Source: Thauera terpenica 58Eu
GTDB taxonomy: Bacteria; Pseudomonadota; Gammaproteobacteria; Burkholderiales; Rhodocyclaceae
NCBI RefSeq assembly: GCF_000443165.1
Contig: NZ_ATJV01000049.1
Span: 1-64,000, forward strand
Direction: 5' to 3'
DNA length: 64,000 bases
Position 1 is the first letter of the stretch. Each line of letters starts with the position of its first letter. Below the pieces are notes generated by a model. It searched no databases, had not been told where the DNA came from, and saw only the letters and a list, made by a program, of their open reading frames with translations. Shown one piece after another: positions 63,668-64,000 of this stretch. The translations under genes were made by a program, and so were the position numbers.

Positions 63668-64000
63668 TTACCCCAGGACCTCTTCGACCGACTTGCCACG
63701 CTTGGCAGCAATGTCCGCCGGAGTGTTGATCGCCATCAGGCCGTTGATGGTGGCGCGCACGACGTTGTAAGGATTGGCCGAACCAATGCACTTGCAAATG
63801 ACGTCCGTGACACCCATCACCTCGAACACGGCACGCATCGGGCCGCCCGCAATGATCCCGGCACCCGGAGGAGCGGGCTGCATCAGCACCGAGGCGGCAC
63901 CGTGCTTACCGATCACGGTGTGATGAAGCGTACCGTTCTTGAGCGAGATCTTGCGCATCTTGCGACGCGCTTCGTCCATAGCCTTCTGAACCGCTACCGG
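63668..64000 (-). CDS. rpsE: 30S ribosomal protein S5, 5' end beyond window
   Basis: Only the C-terminal 110 residues are present; the reading frame is open to the window edge ([14 protein letters not shown]). Motifs of S5 include [27 protein letters not shown]-like [15 protein letters not shown] and [13 protein letters not shown]. The N-terminal double-stranded-RNA-binding part lies outside. Confidence 0.97.
   Translation of the reverse strand, partial: PVAVQKAMDEARRKMRKISLKNGTLHHTVIGKHGAASVLMQPAPPGAGIIAGGPMRAVFEVMGVTDVICKCIGSANPYNVVRATINGLMAINTPADIAAKRGKSVEEVLG

Overview
The window looks like chromosomal DNA of a high-GC betaproteobacterium, most likely of the Rhodocyclales (Thauera, Azoarcus, Aromatoleum, Zoogloea and relatives). 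The reasons are the uniformly GC-rich coding bias, a complete exosortase-A (XrtA/EpsH) type exopolysaccharide locus of the kind known from that order, and the betaproteobacterial form of the ribosomal proteins and rpoA. This is inferred from protein resemblance, not from a database search.

Layout. (1) 0-8.7 kb: a seven-gene minus-strand run with overlapping or closely spaced genes: a CE4-like deacetylase, a GT4 glycosyltransferase, a TPR protein, an ArnC/GtrB-like GT2 enzyme, an RffC-like acetyltransferase, a GtrA-like flippase and the aminotransferase WecE. It converges on a plus-strand GT-C-like membrane protein. Together these look like a module that makes dTDP-Fuc4NAc, loads it on a polyprenyl carrier, flips it and transfers it in the periplasm. 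(2) 8.8-10.6 kb: a lone plus-strand asparagine-synthase-like gene whose glutaminase domain is eroded, closed by a strong two-way hairpin. (3) 10.7-30.9 kb: the XrtA exopolysaccharide operon on the minus strand. In transcription order it encodes export lipoprotein, chain-length protein, tyrosine kinase, TIGR03016-type outer-membrane protein, ATPase, WecB, deacetylase, FemAB-like protein, two glycosyltransferases, amidotransferase, two more glycosyltransferases, exosortase A/EpsI, a PaaK/CapK-like ligase and an O-antigen-ligase-like polymerase. A FeeM-type acyltransferase is divergent from its head. (4) 31.9-34.8 kb: an outer-membrane barrel, an ABC ATPase without permease and a LolA-like protein. 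(5) 34.9-39.5 kb: a beta-CASP RNase and a PilS/PilR-like pair. (6) 39.7-45.6 kb: mtnA with a class II aldolase (a DHAP-shunt-like pair), two beta-hydroxyacid dehydrogenases, ybiB, dsbB, a PilZ protein and a DUF2892 protein. (7) 45.6-50 kb: an RND efflux permease and adaptor behind a near-consensus promoter. (8) 50-58.3 kb: cbiX, tcdA, an MBL hydrolase, ssb, an MFS transporter, uvrA and galE. (9) 58.4-64 kb: the end of the spc operon and the alpha operon (rpsE to rplQ) with a rho-independent terminator.

How the genes work together. Region 3 contains everything needed for polymer assembly, export and length control and for PEP-CTERM protein sorting, but I see no PEP-CTERM substrate in the window. 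Region 1 may decorate the same polymer or another surface glycan. No tRNA, rRNA, CRISPR array, insertion sequence or phage gene was recognised, and no gene-free stretch exceeds 300 bases.
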